NCBI RefSeq assembly: GCF_029239295.1
Contig: NZ_JAQZBC010000006.1
Location: 124,001-188,000 of the forward strand
DNA: 64,000 bases
Direction of reading: 5' to 3'
From: Sphingomonas sp.
GTDB taxonomy: Bacteria; Pseudomonadota; Alphaproteobacteria; Sphingomonadales; Sphingomonadaceae
Shown: positions 61,851 to 64,000 of the stretch, one piece after another
How the letters are laid out: each line of letters opens with the position of its first letter
Position numbering within the stretch: the stretch's first letter is position 1
Program-made: the position numbers and the translations under genes
Notes under the pieces: model-generated
Databases searched by the model: none
Told to the model about the DNA's origin: nothing
The model's input: only the letters and a program-made list of their open reading frames with translations

Positions 61851-62900
61851 TCAGCCGCGGCCGATCAGTCGGCGGGCGATACGATCGGCAACGTCGGACG
61901 CGGGATCGCCGCTGCTGTCGCTCTCGTCCCACACCTGGACCAGGCGATCGGGGATCCGCGCAATACGGGCCTTCACCTCGGCCTCGTCGCCCTGCCCCAG
62001 ATATTCGAGGCCAACGTTGATGATCCCGCCGGCGTTGATCACATAATCAGGCGCAAACAGGATGCCGCGCTCGTGCAGGCGACGACCGTCTTCGCGCGTG
62101 GCAAGCTGGTTGTTCGCACCGCCTGCGACCACCTTCACCTTCAGCGTGGCGATCGACTGCTCGGTGAGCACCGCGCCGAGCGCATTGGGGCTGACGAGGT
62201 CGACGTCGGAGGCCAGGATCGAATCGGCAGATGCAGTCGTCGCGCCCAACTCAGCCGCCAGCGCCGCGGCGCGATCGGCATTCACGTCCGCCAGCGTCAG
62301 CACCGCGCCATCGGCCGCCAGCAGGCGGGCAAGGCCGCCGCCGACCGAGCCGACACCCTGGATGGCGACGCGAACGCCCTTCATGTCGGTTGCGCCCAGC
62401 CCGCGCTTCGCCGCGGCCTTCACGCCCAGGTACACGCCCAGCGCCGTATAAGGCCCCGGATCACCACCAGCCGCGCCGCTCGCCACCGGCAGGCCGGATA
62501 CGTAGCGGGTTTCCTCGGAAATCACCTTCATGCGGGCTTCGGACATGCCGACGTCCTCGGCAGTCACATAGCGTCCACCCAGCGACTCGACGACACGGCC
62601 GAACGCGCGCAGCTGCGCCTCGGTGATCGTCGCGCCGGGCTTGTCAGCCAGCACCACGCCCTTGCCGCCGCCCAGCGCAAGGCCGGCCATCGCGTTCTTG
62701 AAGCTCATGCCGCGCGACAGGCGAAGCGCGTCGGTGATCGCCGCGGCGTCATTGGCGTAATGCCAGAAGCGCACACCGCCAGCCGCCGGGCCAAGCGCCG
62801 TGGAATGCACGGCGATTACGGCGCGTAGGCCCGAAGCCGGATCGGTGAATAGATGGACGCCCTCATGGTCGTCGAAATCGGGGAAGCCCCACTCGGTCAT
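61851..62900 (-). CDS. Glu/Leu/Phe/Val dehydrogenase family, leucine dehydrogenase type
   Basis: A 349-residue enzyme that reversibly deaminates a branched or aromatic amino acid with NAD. The catalytic lysine region is LALGGGKGVVLADKP, RYVTAEDVGMSEARM is the second catalytic block, and the NAD motif is AIQGVGSVGGGLARLL. The length matches leucine and phenylalanine dehydrogenases and is shorter than GDH. I use the ATG giving MTEWGFPDFDDHEG; an upstream extension runs across the tRNA-His gene and is rejected. Confidence 0.9.
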   Translation of the reverse strand: MTEWGFPDFDDHEGVHLFTDPASGLRAVIAVHSTALGPAAGGVRFWHYANDAAAITDALRLSRGMSFKNAMAGLALGGGKGVVLADKPGATITEAQLRAFGRVVESLGGRYVTAEDVGMSEARMKVISEETRYVSGLPVASGAAGGDPGPYTALGVYLGVKAAAKRGLGATDMKGVRVAIQGVGSVGGGLARLLAADGAVLTLADVNADRAAALAAELGATTASADSILASDVDLVSPNALGAVLTEQSIATLKVKVVAGGANNQLATREDGRRLHERGILFAPDYVINAGGIINVGLEYLGQGDEAEVKARIARIPDRLVQVWDESDSSGDPASDVADRIARRLIGRG

Positions 62901-62990
62901 GTCACCCTCCGGTGGTCGTACAAATATTGTGCGAAGGCGCAATAATGTTGCCACCGCGAAAAGGCGAGGATGAAATTGCGAGGAGGAAAA

Positions 62991-63068
62991 TGGGGCGATC
63001 GACGGGACTTGAACCCGCGACCCTCGGTACCACAAACCGATGCTCTAACCAACTGAGCTACGATCGCC
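62991..63068 (-). tRNA. tRNA-His (anticodon GTG)
   Basis: A 78-base cloverleaf including an encoded extra G at position -1 opposite C73, and an encoded CCA. The acceptor pairs GCGATCG with CGATCGC, and the loop TTGTGGT gives GTG. Confidence 0.95.
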
Positions 63069-63174
63069 GTCAGAATGGGCGCCCCTACGGCCGGGCGCTG
63101 GCGGCGTCAAGGGACTTGCCGGTCCACCCGGCAGCAAAACAAGCGTCGCGGGTGCTGTTGTCGCGGCCCTTGCG

Positions 63175-63900
63175 TCAGAACCTGCCCTCGATCGCCAATT
63201 CCATGCCCGTATCGGTCTGGACGAACCCCGCGGTCTGCAGCCGCATCGCGGCGGCAGGGTCGCTGGGCTGCAACGTCAGTTCGGCACGATATCGCCCGTC
63301 CGGCCACAACCGGATCGTGCTTCCTTCATTGCCGGCAGCGCTGACCAGCGGCAGCAGCAGCGCCCCACCATCGCAGCGCGCATTGCCGGTCAACGTCGCG
63401 GGCACCGGCAGACCGCCGATATCCCCCGTCAACGTCGCGCGGACCCGCCCCTCGGCCGAATCGCACTGGTCGCCGTTGAACCGCACGCTGACCTGCTCCA
63501 GATCCAGCACCGTGACCGGCACCGGGCGGAAGGCCGTTCCTACCGGCAGCGACGCGGTCAGATCGTCCAGCGCGAAACTGTGCCGGCTGACGGCGATGGC
63601 CCCGCTCAGCCGCGGCGCCGGGGGTATGGCGGCTCCATCCAGTTCCACTCGCGCGCGGCCAAGCAGCAAGGGCAGCGGCGATACGCCGGCCGACAGGTCG
63701 CCCAGCGCGATCTGGCCGAACCGCGCCTCGCGCAAATGGCCGGACCAGATGCTGCCGCTCACCGACCGCGCGGTCAGCCCCTGCTCCGCCAATCCGAACC
63801 AGCCCAGCGCCAGCCGCAGCGGCAGGAACACGATCAGCGCCACGACGAACATCGCCAGGAACAGCGCGTTCGGCCCCGTTTTCAACCGGATACGCTTCAT
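63175..63900 (-). CDS. gspN: Type II secretion system protein N
   Basis: A 241-residue inner-membrane protein. One N-terminal span (ALFLAMFVVALIVFLPLRLA) is followed by a beta-rich periplasmic domain with SVSGSIWSGHLREARFGQIA and an RLWPDGRYRAELTLQPSD stretch, typical of GspN. It overlaps the upstream gspM-like gene in an ATGA junction and ends near tRNA-His. It forms part of the pump that secretes folded proteins. Confidence 0.85.
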   Translation of the reverse strand: MKRIRLKTGPNALFLAMFVVALIVFLPLRLALGWFGLAEQGLTARSVSGSIWSGHLREARFGQIALGDLSAGVSPLPLLLGRARVELDGAAIPPAPRLSGAIAVSRHSFALDDLTASLPVGTAFRPVPVTVLDLEQVSVRFNGDQCDSAEGRVRATLTGDIGGLPVPATLTGNARCDGGALLLPLVSAAGNEGSTIRLWPDGRYRAELTLQPSDPAAAMRLQTAGFVQTDTGMELAIEGRF

Positions 63901-64000
63901 GCCTCGCGTCCCTTCAGTGTCATCGTCGCTGCTACCGTACCGTCGCCGTTGCCGGTGATCGTGCTCGCGTCGACCAGCAGCCCGTCTGCCTCCAGCGTCG
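63897..64000 (-). CDS. Type II secretion protein M-like, C-terminal end only
   Basis: The last 33 codons of a leftward gene are present, with LEADGLLVDASTITGNGDGT and then VAATMTLKGREA before the stop. The pattern and its place right before gspN fit the C-terminus of GspM. Most of the gene lies beyond the window. Confidence 0.7.
   Translation of the reverse strand, partial: TLEADGLLVDASTITGNGDGTVAATMTLKGREA

Noticed and set aside
61125..62828. A 567-codon open frame antisense to ccmC and the leucine dehydrogenase gene
   Set aside because: It spans two clear genes on the other strand and has a shadow-type composition.

Overview
The window is GC-rich bacterial chromosome from an alphaproteobacterium, most likely Sphingomonas or a close relative. 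The supporting signs are the aroA-cmk-rpsA-ihfB order, the FYDLN-acid (TIGR02300) protein, the CcmCDE system, a GspM/GspN type II secretion pair, and several large secreted DUF885 proteins next to a TonB-dependent receptor. No CRISPR array, prophage or insertion sequence was seen.

Bases 1-3.2 kb carry a D-alanine unit: alanine racemase, D-amino-acid dehydrogenase and a RidA-type imine deaminase in one leftward operon, with an Lrp/AsnC regulator facing away.

Bases 3.2-35.5 kb form a catabolic island. In order it holds: CoA-transferase scoAB and an aldehyde dehydrogenase; an SDR and a 2Fe-2S/FAD/NAD oxidoreductase; a polar amino-acid or opine type ABC transporter; a DAO-family oxidoreductase; a DHDPS-family lyase and an old-yellow-enzyme; four DUF885 proteins, with a decayed polysaccharide-deacetylase gene between two of them; a TonB receptor and an S9 (DPP4-like) peptidase; an IclR/PcaR-type regulator; a class III aminotransferase; a divergent GcvPA/GcvPB-like pair; and an AcoX-like ATP-NAD-kinase homologue. 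Eight of the intergenic or inter-operon regions carry two tandem copies of a 15-bp element close to GTTCGCATAGCGCAC, spaced 19 bp apart (20 bp once). I read these as operators of the IclR protein encoded inside the island. The island therefore looks like one regulon: a peptide-like or opine-like compound is taken up across the outer membrane, cut by periplasmic hydrolases, imported by the ABC system, and oxidised, deaminated and funnelled to central metabolism. The substrate is not known. The oxidoreductase, lyase and dehydrogenase set resembles hydroxyproline or opine catabolism, but no epimerase is present.

Bases 35.5-45.6 kb are mixed accessory genes: an unrecognised 740-residue protein, an AraC/SDR pair, a glutaredoxin-TspO-metallo-beta-lactamase operon, a DUF763-AlkB operon, a ferric-reductase-like flavocytochrome and an HdeA-like periplasmic protein.

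Bases 45.9-64 kb are mostly housekeeping: tRNA-Ala, aroA-hydrolase-cmk-rpsA-ihfB, tRNA-Leu, a lipoprotein, anmK, rimO, a shortened tRNA-Met, kup, ccmC-D-E with a TPR protein, a leucine-dehydrogenase-family gene, tRNA-His, and the 3' part of a type II secretion operon.
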